The translations under genes and the position numbers were made by a program. A DNA stretch of 64,000 nucleotides, from the NCBI RefSeq assembly GCF_002210345.1, contig NZ_MWQI01000001.1:1140223-1204222 (forward strand), given 5' to 3'. Below the pieces are notes generated by a model. That model saw only the letters and a program-made list of their open reading frames with translations. It did not search any database and was not told the DNA's origin. This document shows, piece after piece, positions 16,557 to 25,546 of this stretch; the stretch's first letter is position 1, and the number at the start of each line of letters is the position of its first letter. This stretch comes from Fibrobacter sp. UWB4. GTDB taxonomy: Bacteria; Fibrobacterota; Fibrobacteria; Fibrobacterales; Fibrobacteraceae.

Positions 16557-17921
16557 TTATTTCAATCGTCCAACAACTTGCTTAGCGCTAGCCATGGCGC
16601 GAACCACAAGCGAAGCACCGTTAGCACAGTCACCGACTGCGTAAATGTTACGTGCAGGGTCTGGGATGATTGCCGTACGCGGCGTGAGTTTCAATCCCAA
16701 GTCGTTCACGAGGCCTTCAGCCGGAACGCCTGTGAAGCCCATGGCGAGCACGACCAAATCAGCTTCGATGATTTCCGTGGAATTCGGAACTTCATTCGGC
16801 TTGAGCGGCTTGCCGAGCGGAGACATATCCCATTCGACACGGACAGCTTCGACACCAGCCACGTGACCGTCCTTGACAATAAACTGCTTGGACGAAACAT
16901 TCCAGCGACGTTCGCCGCCTTCGTGGTGTGCGTAGCTTGTGCGCAGCAAGTACGGCCAATCCGGCCACGGCGTAGAGGGTGAACGAGTCTCAGGCGGCTT
17001 CGGCATGAATTCCACCTGGAGAACGCTCTTGCATCCTTCACGGATTGCTTTACCCACGCAGTCGTTACCCGTATCGCCACCGCCAATGATCAAGACTTTT
17101 TTGCCCTTGGCATTGTACTTTTCCGGATCATTGCAATCAGGCATTTCGGCACCGTGCAAGTAATCGAGAGCGAGGTAAATGCCTTCGGCTTCGCGGCCCG
17201 GGATTTTCAAGTCGCGGGCGTTCGGCGTACCAATGGCGAGGAATGTGTAATCGAAATTGCGGTGGATGTATTCAGCAGAAATATCCTTGCCGATTTCAGT
17301 ATTGCAAACAAACTTGATGCCAGCAGCTTCGAGAAGAGCTACGCGGCGATCAATCACCTGCTTTTCAAGCTTCCAGTTCGGAATGCCGTAACGCAGAAGT
17401 CCACCCGGCTTTTCGTGCTTTTCATAAACGGTCACGGCAAAGCCTTTTCGACGGAGCGCTTCGGCGGCAAACAAGCCCGCAGGGCCAGCGCCAATCACGG
17501 CGGCGGTCTTTCCGTTCGGTTCAGCCGTCGGGAGGCTCACCCAGCCTTCTTCGAAGGCTGTTTCGATCATGAACTTTTCGACCTGACGGACCATCACAGC
17601 ATCGTCATTCAAGTTACGTGTGCAGCAAGATTCGCAAAGAGCCGGACAAACGCGTCCCGTGAATTCCGGGAAGAAAGCCGTCTTGCTAATGATATCGTAA
17701 CCTTTGTGAATGTCGCCTGCGGCAACCGCTTCGTTAAATTCAGGAACGAGGTTTCCGAGCGGGCAACCTGCGCCATGGCAGAAAGGCACACCGCAATTCG
17801 AGCAGCGGCCGGCCTGAGCCACAATTTCAACGGCAGTCAGCGGGCGTTCAACTTCTTTTACGTCCTTGACACGTTCATCAACCGGACGGTAAACATCTTG
17901 TATTCTCTGTACTGTTTCCAT
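16557..17921 (-). CDS. gltD: Glutamate synthase small subunit
   Basis: The NADPH-oxidising subunit of glutamate synthase, passing electrons to GltB. It has 454 residues. The N-terminal Fe-S region has CSNCGVPFCHGAGCPLGN and CPALCESCC. The FAD site is GAGPAGLFAAEALRRKG and the NADPH site GGGDTGNDCVG; the end reads YAVGDCANGASLVVRAM as in the family. It follows gltB after 18 bp with GGAGG before the ATG, and a strong terminator closes the operon. Confidence 0.96.
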   Translation of the reverse strand: METVQRIQDVYRPVDERVKDVKEVERPLTAVEIVAQAGRCSNCGVPFCHGAGCPLGNLVPEFNEAVAAGDIHKGYDIISKTAFFPEFTGRVCPALCESCCTRNLNDDAVMVRQVEKFMIETAFEEGWVSLPTAEPNGKTAAVIGAGPAGLFAAEALRRKGFAVTVYEKHEKPGGLLRYGIPNWKLEKQVIDRRVALLEAAGIKFVCNTEIGKDISAEYIHRNFDYTFLAIGTPNARDLKIPGREAEGIYLALDYLHGAEMPDCNDPEKYNAKGKKVLIIGGGDTGNDCVGKAIREGCKSVLQVEFMPKPPETRSPSTPWPDWPYLLRTSYAHHEGGERRWNVSSKQFIVKDGHVAGVEAVRVEWDMSPLGKPLKPNEVPNSTEIIEADLVVLAMGFTGVPAEGLVNDLGLKLTPRTAIIPDPARNIYAVGDCANGASLVVRAMASAKQVVGRLK

Positions 17922-17939
17922 TATATCCTCCGTACCGGT

Positions 17940-20900
17940 TTACTTCTGAGTGTGCATAGCTAAAGCGTGACGGTATTCAACCGGGAATACCTTTACAAAT
18001 TTCGGACGGGCATCGTTCCAGTCTTCGAGAATGCGCTTGCCCTTTGCAGAACCAGTAGCTTCGACGTGCTGCTTGATGATGTCGAGGAGTTCCTTTTCGC
18101 TTTCCGTTCCCGGAAGCACACTTTCGAGGTCCACAGAATCCACGTTGCAGCTCAAGTCAAAGTGACCCGTTTCGTCGTAGACGTAAGCGAGACCACCCGT
18201 CATACCGGCAGCGAAGTTCACGCCCACGCGACCGAGCACGACCACGCGACCACCCGTCATGTATTCGCAACCATGGTCACCCACGCCTTCAGAAACGAGA
18301 AGCATACCGGAGTTACGGATACCGAAGCGTTCGCCAGCGAGACCGTTGATGAACACCTTACCGCTTGTACCACCGTAACCGATGACGTTACCAGCGATGA
18401 CGTTGTCTTCGGCCTTGAACGTTGCGTTGTGCGGCGGGCGAACGATAATCTTACCACCGCTGAGTCCCTTAGCCATAAAGTCGTTGACTTCACCTTCAAG
18501 GTCAAGCGTAACACCCGGAGCGAGGAATGCACCGAAGCTCTGGCCGGCAACACCCTGCAAATGAATCTTGATCGTATCTTCCGGGAGACCCTTTGCACCG
18601 TAGAAGTCATCCACGTAGCCGGAGGTTTCAGTACCGACCGTGCGGTCCGTGTTGTGGATCATGGCGCAAAGTTCCACCGACTTGCCTTCCTTGAAGGAAT
18701 CCTGCACGAACGGGAGAATTTCGCGGCGGTCAAAGTTGACGAGTTCTTCGGGTTCATAATTTTCATCGAAGGACTTGCAACCTTCAACAGTCTGGAAGAC
18801 CTTGCTAAAGTCGAGGTGCTTTGCCTTGTAGAATTCAATAGCGTGGTTTACATCGAGCAAGTCGCTACGGCCGCAGGCTTCATGGAGGCTCTTGAGACCG
18901 AGGCTTGCGAGGATTTCACGGACTTCGTCGGCAATGAAGAACAAGAAGTTCTTGACGTATTCCGGCTTGCCCTTGAAGTGCTTGCGGAGTTCCGGATCCT
19001 GCGTGGCAAGGCCCATCGGGCACTGGTTCGTATGGCAGCGGCGGTCCATAATGCAACCGAGCGATACGAGCAAGTTCGTGGCAAAGCCAAATTCTTCGGC
19101 ACCGAGGAGAGCGCCAATCACGACGTCACGACCGGTCTTGAGCTGACCATCGACCTGGAGCTTCACGCGACCACGGAGGTTGTTCAAGACGAGAGTCTGT
19201 TCAGCTTCAGCAATACCAAGTTCCCACGGAAGTCCCGCATGCTTAATGGAAGTGAGCGGAGATGCGCCCGTACCGCCATCGTGACCAGAGATGAGAACGA
19301 CGTTTGCGTGAGCCTTGGCAACACCGGCAGCAATCGTACCGACACCGACTTCAGACACGAGCTTCACAGAAACACGAGCCTTCGGGTTGGAGTTGTGCAA
19401 GTCGTAAATGAGCTGAGCCAAGTCTTCGATGGAGTAAATATCGTGGTGCGGCGGCGGAGAAATGAGCGACACGTTCGGGATGGAGTGACGCACGCGAGCC
19501 ACAAATTCGTTCACCTTACGAGCAGGGAGCTGACCACCTTCACCCGGCTTTGCACCCTGAGCCATCTTGATCTGCAAATCCTTAGCGTGACGGAGATAGT
19601 CGATCGTCACACCGAAACGACCAGAAGCGATCTGGCGAATAGCAGAGCTGCGGATTTCACCGTTCGGCCCCGGAGTATTGCGATCCGGGTCTTCACCACC
19701 TTCACCGCAGTTGCTCATGGCACCCACGCTGTTCATGGCGATAGCGATTGTTTCGTGAGCTTCCGGGCTCAAGGAGCCAAGGCTCATAGCGCCAGCGACA
19801 AAGTGCTTGACGATGCTTTCACGAGATTCGACTTCGGAAATGTCAATCGGAGTCGTTTCCTTGAACTTGAAAAGGCCGCGGAGCGTTGCTAGGCGTTCGG
19901 ACTGATCGTCAATGAGCTTGGAGTAAGCCTTGAACTTTTCGTAATCGCCCATCTGCACGGCCTGGCGGAATGCAGCGATGGACTGCGGAGTCCACAAGTG
20001 GCGTTCGCCTTCGCTGCGATAGCGGTACTGACCGCCTTCCTTGAGGACGCTGCTAGCATCGGCAAGAGCGATATGGCAACGAGCGTCGATTTCCTGAGCG
20101 ATTTCCTTGAGACCGATACCTTCGATGCGGCTTGCAGTACCCGGGAGGTACTTGTCGATAAATTCGCGGTTGAGACCGACGGCTTCGAAAATTTGAGCGC
20201 TGCGGTAGCTGCGGAGCGTAGAGATACCCATCTTGGACATGATCTTCAAGAGGCCCTTGTCCACAGCCTTGATGTAGTTGGCCGCTGCCGTGACCGGGTC
20301 CACATCGAGTTCGCCGGTATGGCACATGTTCGTAATGCTTTCGAGAGCGAGGTACGGGTTGATGACCGTTGCACCATAGCCGAGCAAAAGGGCAAAATGC
20401 ATGACTTCGCGAACTTCACCAGACTGCACAATCAAACCGATTTCAGGACGGACACCAGCTTCGACGAGCGAACGGTTCACGCAAGCGGTTGCCAAAAGCG
20501 ACGGCATCGGGACATAGCCCCAATCCACATTCTTGTCGGAAAGGACGATGATGTTGAAGCCGTCCTGCACAGCGCGGATAGCGTCGCCAGCGAGCTTCTG
20601 CAAAGCTTCTTCGAGAACTTCGCCATTGCCGCCAATCGGGAACTGCATCTTAAGGACTTTAGCCTTGAAGCTCTTGTCACCAATGTTTTCAAAACGGCGG
20701 ATTTCGTCTTCGGTTACAACCGGACGCGGAATCTTGATGAGGTGAGCCTGTTCCGGAGTTTCTTCGAGAATGTTGCCGTGGTTACCGATGTAGGTCGTAA
20801 GGCTCATCACGAGTTCTTCACGAATCGGGTCAATCGGCGGGTTCGTCACCTGTGCGAACAGCTGCTTGAAGTAGTTGAACAGCGGCTGCGGCTTGTCAGA

Positions 20901-22361
20901 AAGCACGGCGAGAGCGGCGTCGTTACCCATGGAGCCGAGCGGTTCTGCACCAGTCTTTGCCATCGGCTGCAAAATCACGCTCAAGTCTTCGGCAGAGTAG
21001 CCAAAGCGCTTCTGCTGGATAAGCAAATCAGCCGGGACATCAGACGGATTGATTTCGCTGAAGAGGCCACGAACGCTCATCTTGTTTTCGGCAACCCAGC
21101 GGCGGTACGGCTTGCTGCGGGCGACGAGAGCCTTCATTTCCGCATTCTTCAAGATGCGGTGGTTTTCAATATCGAGGTAAATGATTTCACCCGGTTTTAA
21201 ACGACCCTTTTCTTCAACCTGGTCGTCGTCGATGTCGAGCACACCCGTTTCGGATGCCATGACAAACAAACCGTCTTTACATAAAGTGTAACGTGCCGGA
21301 CGGAGACCGTTGCGGTCCAAAATGGCACCTGCGTTCACGCCGTCGGAGAATGCGACGGCTGCCGGACCATCCCACGGTTCCATCAACATGGATTCGTATT
21401 CGAAGAAACCACGCACATCGCGGCCGAGGTAATGCTTTGCACCCCAAGCCTGCGGCATCATCATGAGCATCGCGTGCGGGAGGCTACGGCCTGCGGCCAC
21501 CAAAAGTTCAAACATGTTGTCGAGGCTAGCGGAGTCGCTCTGGCCTGCGGCAATCAGCGGCAAGCACTTCTGCAAATCTTCGCCAATGCGGTCGCTCTTG
21601 AGGTACGGTTCACGAGCCTTGAGGCTGTTCAAGTTTCCGCGGAGCGTATTGATTTCGCCGTTGTGAGCGAGGTAGCGGAACGGATGGGCCAAAGGCCAGG
21701 TCGGGAACGTGTTGGTCGAATAACGCTGGTGGACAAGCGCAATAGCACTTTCGAAATCGTTATCCTTCAAATCCTTGTAGAAACCTTCGATCTGCGTTGC
21801 AAGCAAAAGGCCCTTATAGACAATCGTCTTGGAGCTGCAAGAGCAGATGTAGAGGTTTTTGACAGACTTTTCGATCAAGCGGCGGAGCACAAACAGCTTG
21901 ATTTCGAATGCTTCGTTCGATTCGAACTTTGAGCCGTCAAAAATGTACTGACGGATGTGCGGAAGCGTTTCGCGAGCCGTGTGACCGATGGCGGACGGAT
22001 CCACCGGAACTTCACGAATCTTGACGACCGGAGCACCTTCAGCTGCGGCAAGCTTTTCAATTTCAGCATCAGCAGAATCGGCAGCCACCGTATTTTCGAC
22101 AAAGACCATCGCCACGCCGTAACGGTTCGGAAGATCATTGTAGATCTTGTGGAAGAACTTGTGCGGCATCGAAAGCAGAAGGCCGGCACCATCACCCGTT
22201 TCCGGGTCGCCACCCGTTGCACCACGATGGAGGAGGCGCTTTAATACGGTGATACCCTGGACAACAATCTGGTGAGAAGCGATATTATTTATATTGGCGA
22301 CCAAGCCGACGCCGCAGGCGTCATGTTCGTTGGCTGGATCGTAAAGAGCTTGTGCTTGCAT
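17940..22361 (-). CDS. gltB: Glutamate synthase large subunit
   Basis: Transfers the amide nitrogen of glutamine to 2-oxoglutarate, a main route of ammonia assimilation together with glutamine synthetase. It has 1473 residues, the normal length. Domains in order: class II glutaminase whose nucleophile Cys16 follows a short propeptide (HDACGVGLVANI); central domain; FMN-binding synthase domain (GEGGEDPDRN, KPGEGGQLP, SGHDGGTGASPL); 3Fe-4S cysteines in CIMDRRCHTNQCPMG; C-terminal GXGXG beta-helix with Gly-rich turns. It is transcribed with gltD from an upstream sigma-54-like promoter. Confidence 0.97.
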   Translation of the reverse strand: MQAQALYDPANEHDACGVGLVANINNIASHQIVVQGITVLKRLLHRGATGGDPETGDGAGLLLSMPHKFFHKIYNDLPNRYGVAMVFVENTVAADSADAEIEKLAAAEGAPVVKIREVPVDPSAIGHTARETLPHIRQYIFDGSKFESNEAFEIKLFVLRRLIEKSVKNLYICSCSSKTIVYKGLLLATQIEGFYKDLKDNDFESAIALVHQRYSTNTFPTWPLAHPFRYLAHNGEINTLRGNLNSLKAREPYLKSDRIGEDLQKCLPLIAAGQSDSASLDNMFELLVAAGRSLPHAMLMMMPQAWGAKHYLGRDVRGFFEYESMLMEPWDGPAAVAFSDGVNAGAILDRNGLRPARYTLCKDGLFVMASETGVLDIDDDQVEEKGRLKPGEIIYLDIENHRILKNAEMKALVARSKPYRRWVAENKMSVRGLFSEINPSDVPADLLIQQKRFGYSAEDLSVILQPMAKTGAEPLGSMGNDAALAVLSDKPQPLFNYFKQLFAQVTNPPIDPIREELVMSLTTYIGNHGNILEETPEQAHLIKIPRPVVTEDEIRRFENIGDKSFKAKVLKMQFPIGGNGEVLEEALQKLAGDAIRAVQDGFNIIVLSDKNVDWGYVPMPSLLATACVNRSLVEAGVRPEIGLIVQSGEVREVMHFALLLGYGATVINPYLALESITNMCHTGELDVDPVTAAANYIKAVDKGLLKIMSKMGISTLRSYRSAQIFEAVGLNREFIDKYLPGTASRIEGIGLKEIAQEIDARCHIALADASSVLKEGGQYRYRSEGERHLWTPQSIAAFRQAVQMGDYEKFKAYSKLIDDQSERLATLRGLFKFKETTPIDISEVESRESIVKHFVAGAMSLGSLSPEAHETIAIAMNSVGAMSNCGEGGEDPDRNTPGPNGEIRSSAIRQIASGRFGVTIDYLRHAKDLQIKMAQGAKPGEGGQLPARKVNEFVARVRHSIPNVSLISPPPHHDIYSIEDLAQLIYDLHNSNPKARVSVKLVSEVGVGTIAAGVAKAHANVVLISGHDGGTGASPLTSIKHAGLPWELGIAEAEQTLVLNNLRGRVKLQVDGQLKTGRDVVIGALLGAEEFGFATNLLVSLGCIMDRRCHTNQCPMGLATQDPELRKHFKGKPEYVKNFLFFIADEVREILASLGLKSLHEACGRSDLLDVNHAIEFYKAKHLDFSKVFQTVEGCKSFDENYEPEELVNFDRREILPFVQDSFKEGKSVELCAMIHNTDRTVGTETSGYVDDFYGAKGLPEDTIKIHLQGVAGQSFGAFLAPGVTLDLEGEVNDFMAKGLSGGKIIVRPPHNATFKAEDNVIAGNVIGYGGTSGKVFINGLAGERFGIRNSGMLLVSEGVGDHGCEYMTGGRVVVLGRVGVNFAAGMTGGLAYVYDETGHFDLSCNVDSVDLESVLPGTESEKELLDIIKQHVEATGSAKGKRILEDWNDARPKFVKVFPVEYRHALAMHTQK

Positions 22362-22854
22362 AGAAATCCTTTTTAGTTTTTGCGCCCTATATGCAAAAAC
22401 TGTGCCAACTCGCTACAAAATGCGTAAACCCCGCTTCAATTCATGAAAAAGCGGTTAAAAATGTAAAAGAAGGAATTTTATGTAGAAAATAACGCAAGAT
22501 CGCCGCCGCCTAGATTTACAATTTCTGAAATTAAATTTCGAATTTTTACAAAATACGTAAATCCAAATTTGAGCCATTCGCTCTTGTTAGACTTCTTTGA
22601 AAATTGCGTAATATCTTTTCGAATTATTTATTTTCCAATTTCATCTTTTCTGTCTAAAAATGCATTTTTTAAGTATCGCTGGTGTTTTCAGGTCTATTTT
22701 TACATTTCTAGCTAAAAGATTATCGTATATAAATACTGTTTTTTCGCAAAAAACGCCTTCAGAATCATAAAGTATCGAAAATTTAAGTTTTATAACAGAT
22801 TTGTAGACAAAAATTGGAAAATGAACGCTGATTAAAAATTTTAAATTTGGCGCC
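22362..22854. other. Intergenic region between gltB and FNT gene
   Basis: About 490 bp, very AT-rich, between divergent genes. It holds the sigma-54-type site next to gltB. The rest contains runs such as TTTACAAAATACGTAAATCC and GAAATTAAATTTCG, room for activator sites. A 72-codon minus-strand frame at 22641-22856 has no coding character. Confidence 0.5.
22392..22408 (-). promoter_or_regulatory. Sigma-54 (RpoN) type promoter of gltBD
   Basis: On the minus strand the 17-mer TTGGCACAGTTTTTGCA matches the -24/-12 consensus YTGGCACG-N4-TTGCW at all key positions, with the GG and GC ten bases apart. The predicted start is about 20 bp before the gltB ATG. Confidence 0.6.
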
Positions 22855-23478
22855 ATGATTAATTTTATTAAGTCTATTTACTCCGGTTTGTGCATTGGAC
22901 TCGGCGGAACGGTTTACCTTTCTTGCGACAATAAGATCCTCGGGTCGTTCTTGTTCGGCCTCGGACTTTTTACGATTTTGAATTTCGGCTTCAACCTTTT
23001 TACAGGCAAGGTCGGCTATTTCGTCAATAACAAGATTAATTACTGGGGCTTTTTGGGAACAGTCTGGCTCGGGAATTTTGTCGGAACTTTCGTTTTCGCA
23101 AAGTTGATGGCGGCGACTCGCTATGGTGCGGCACTTCAAGCGAAAGCAAATGCTCTTTGCGTCATCAAGGACGGTGATGGCTTTGCAAGTTTGCTTGTGC
23201 TCGGGATTTTCTGCGGGATGCTCATGTTCATCGCCGCGGACGGCTACAAGACCGTTGAAAATCAGGTCGGTAAAGTATTTATCGTGTTTCTCCCGGTAAT
23301 GGTCTTTATCTTGAGTGGTTTCGAGCACTGCATTGCAGACATGTTCTACTTCTCGCTTGCAGGCGATTTTTCAATGACCATGCTCAAGGCTCTTGTCGCA
23401 ATTACAATAGGCAATTCCATTGGCGGCGGACTCATCCCGCTCATGCAAAAGCTGAACGCCAAGTCCGCGAAAGCATAA
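22855..23478 (+). CDS. Formate/nitrite transporter (FNT) family protein
   Basis: FNT proteins are pentameric channels for formate, nitrite or other small anions. This 207-residue protein has about six hydrophobic segments and family marks: GLCIGLGGTVYLS near the N-terminus, GFEHCIADMFYF with the central His, and GNSIGGGLIP at the end. It is shorter than most FNTs (about 260-280), with a short N-terminus and small loops. A Lys/Ala-rich tail ends the protein. The substrate cannot be told from sequence; formate export would suit a succinate/formate fermenter (inference). Confidence 0.8.
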   Translation: MINFIKSIYSGLCIGLGGTVYLSCDNKILGSFLFGLGLFTILNFGFNLFTGKVGYFVNNKINYWGFLGTVWLGNFVGTFVFAKLMAATRYGAALQAKANALCVIKDGDGFASLLVLGIFCGMLMFIAADGYKTVENQVGKVFIVFLPVMVFILSGFEHCIADMFYFSLAGDFSMTMLKALVAITIGNSIGGGLIPLMQKLNAKSAKA

Positions 23479-23504
23479 ATTACCTCACGGCATCAAATTA
23501 TAGG

Positions 23505-25385
23505 CTAAAACATCACCCTATAAGGAATTTGTTTGTCAAAGCGGCGGCCTTTCAAATCGAAATAGCCATTGTGAACCGGGACATCAATCTTGCGGGCCAC
23601 ACGATTGGAACCAGGAATCGCAACTGAGCTTGTATCCGCCTTGCCAAATTTGATGTTCCCGACAAGCGTTTCGCTACCGAGACCTTCAGCGGTCAGGTAA
23701 AAATCCTGTACGCCTTTGAGTTTAGGCAAGTTCGAACATTTCACGTCATTCCACTTGGAATCGCCAGCGGCAGGCAATTCGCACTTGGAAATCACATCAC
23801 CTTTTTTGCTTTCGGTGCGAAGCGATAGTGTGCCGCCAGCGCTATTTTTCACCTGGACACTCACGCCAACATCTACGATAGAGTCGGTAATCACGTTTTC
23901 AAAAATGGCATAGCCGCCGTCCTTAATCGCAAATTCATCCTTATCGGTGAGGCGTACACGAATGCCATTGTCAAAGCCATTCGCCGGAATCGTATCGCGG
24001 ATGATGCGCAAAAAGTCGAGACGGTCGAGTTCTGCGTAATGCTTGCCCTTCGTGATTTCAATGAAGTTCGAACCGCGTTTGAGCTTTGTCGGGATGTACA
24101 CGACGGATTTTTCCGGGAAATCGCTCCATGCGCCGGTCAGCGGCAGTTCAACTTCACGAGTTTTGCCATTGATGTCCACGAAATGCGAACTGCCGTTTGC
24201 GCCATCTTCGGTCCAGTTGTTGTCGTAACGGTAACGGATAAGGTAATCGCCCGCCTGCGGGATAATCATCGGCAAACGAATCTTGCTATCGTCATAATTG
24301 ATGTAAGCACAAAATTCTCCGTTCGAAGCCTTGGAACTGCTAGAAATATCGACATGCGTGAGGATGCCGTGTTCCGCTTCGGCGCTCAGATAACGCCCCA
24401 TAAATGGCTGACCAAGTTCCGGCCAGTTGTCGTCCGTCCACACGATATCGCGCACTTGTATGTAAGAATTGCCACCGTCATTTTTATCGTAATAATGGTT
24501 CACAAAACGCTGACGGTTCACGTCTTCGAAAGCTTCTCCGCCCGCAGGCCCGTAATAGCGACCATAGCGACTCAGAAGAATCGTGCCACCGCCATCCAGG
24601 AGCGCCTTGCCCGAACGGTCTACATAGCCGCCGTTAATGCGGTTGGAACGCCCGACGGTCGTCTTGTAAGAATTGTTTTCAAGATCCGCGCCCTTCTTGC
24701 AGCAATTGTCCCAAGCGGTAAAGAGGAAGTACTTGCCGTTGTGTTCAATGAGGCTTGCGCCTTCGACACCTGCCCCACCGCGGTTGGCAATGTTCTGCAT
24801 TTTAGCGCCGTCTTTCACCTTGCCCGTTTTTTCGTCCAGTTCGAGAATGTGAATGCCCGTACCCCAGGAGCCAAAAGCCATCCAGACTTTTCCATCGAGG
24901 TCCTTGAGCACCGCCGCGTCAATGGCGTTGTACGAATCGCTCTTAACCGTGTGAATCACCTCACCCTGGTCCGTCCATCCGTATCCAGGCTTTGTCGGGT
25001 CGATTTCCTTACTTGACATGAATCCCATGCCCGACGAGCGGATGCCCATCTCGGAACCGCAATAGTACATGCGGTATTCACCGCCGATGTAATGAATATC
25101 CGGCGCCCAGATGTCAATCATGTTCGGAGCGTATTTGTAAAGCCACTTCGAGAACTCGGGCATGGCGGGGTCGCCATTTTTCCAGTTCAAAGCATCCTCG
25201 GAGAACTGCATGAGCATGTGGTTATCCGTCGTCGCAAGCGCGTAGCCATCTTCATAGCGGATAATGTCCGGGTCATGGCCTGCCCAGCGGGTTTCCTTGG
25301 CAAACCAATCGGCAGCAAACGAAATCTCAAGCGAGAGGCCCGCAAAAACGAACGCAAAGGTGCAAATTCTGGAAAAACGAATCAT
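23505..25385 (-). CDS. Secreted GH43 enzyme with CBM6 and FPm-1-like modules
   Basis: GH43 enzymes release arabinose or xylose from arabinoxylan or arabinan. 626 residues: signal peptide (about 24 residues); five-bladed propeller with the catalytic set Asp38 (GHDPD), Asp156 (YNAIDAAV) and Glu208 (GVEGASLIEH); a CBM6-like sandwich at about 335-475 (GEFCAYINYDDSKIRLPM, LDRLDFLRII); then a second sandwich from NGFDNGIRVRLTDKDEF to about 595, matching what I recall as the Fibrobacter module FPm-1. It is a close paralog of the gene at 56736 but lacks its Ser-rich linker and long tail. It lies next to a GH10 xylanase. The leader carries CTGGTGTGTGGA. Confidence 0.9.
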   Translation of the reverse strand: MIRFSRICTFAFVFAGLSLEISFAADWFAKETRWAGHDPDIIRYEDGYALATTDNHMLMQFSEDALNWKNGDPAMPEFSKWLYKYAPNMIDIWAPDIHYIGGEYRMYYCGSEMGIRSSGMGFMSSKEIDPTKPGYGWTDQGEVIHTVKSDSYNAIDAAVLKDLDGKVWMAFGSWGTGIHILELDEKTGKVKDGAKMQNIANRGGAGVEGASLIEHNGKYFLFTAWDNCCKKGADLENNSYKTTVGRSNRINGGYVDRSGKALLDGGGTILLSRYGRYYGPAGGEAFEDVNRQRFVNHYYDKNDGGNSYIQVRDIVWTDDNWPELGQPFMGRYLSAEAEHGILTHVDISSSSKASNGEFCAYINYDDSKIRLPMIIPQAGDYLIRYRYDNNWTEDGANGSSHFVDINGKTREVELPLTGAWSDFPEKSVVYIPTKLKRGSNFIEITKGKHYAELDRLDFLRIIRDTIPANGFDNGIRVRLTDKDEFAIKDGGYAIFENVITDSIVDVGVSVQVKNSAGGTLSLRTESKKGDVISKCELPAAGDSKWNDVKCSNLPKLKGVQDFYLTAEGLGSETLVGNIKFGKADTSSVAIPGSNRVARKIDVPVHNGYFDLKGRRFDKQIPYRVMF

Positions 25386-25397
25386 ACGACTCCTTCA

Positions 25398-25409
25398 TCC
25401 ACACACCAG
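25398..25409 (-). promoter_or_regulatory. Leader motif CTGGTGTGTGGA
   Basis: It lies 12 bp before the GH43 start, just upstream of the GAAGGAG Shine-Dalgarno. It is identical in 11 of 12 bases to the motif before the GH8 gene. Confidence 0.5.
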
Positions 25410-25483
25410 CATACACTACATAATCTAAATATTCAAAAGCCCTTTTGAAACAAATTTATTGGAAAAATTCCATTACAGTCATA

Positions 25484-25519
25484 CAAAAAAAAACAGCACC
25501 ATCGTAAACGAAAGTGCTG
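25484..25519 (-). terminator. Rho-independent terminator of GH10 gene
   Basis: Stem CAGCAC/GTGCTG (25494-25499 with 25514-25519) plus an inner TCG/CGA, followed on the minus strand by nine T. Confidence 0.85.
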
Positions 25520-25546
25520 CTTTCAGTAAAAACAATCCTAGATTTT

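Noticed and set aside
17967..19892. 641-codon open frame opposite gltB (and similar ones at 19998-21200)
   Set aside because: Same cause: antisense to gltB with no signal peptide, motif or ribosome site.
22641..22856. 71-codon minus-strand frame between gltB and the FNT gene
   Set aside because: AT-rich, no ribosome site, Lys/Phe/Ile composition of translated noncoding DNA.
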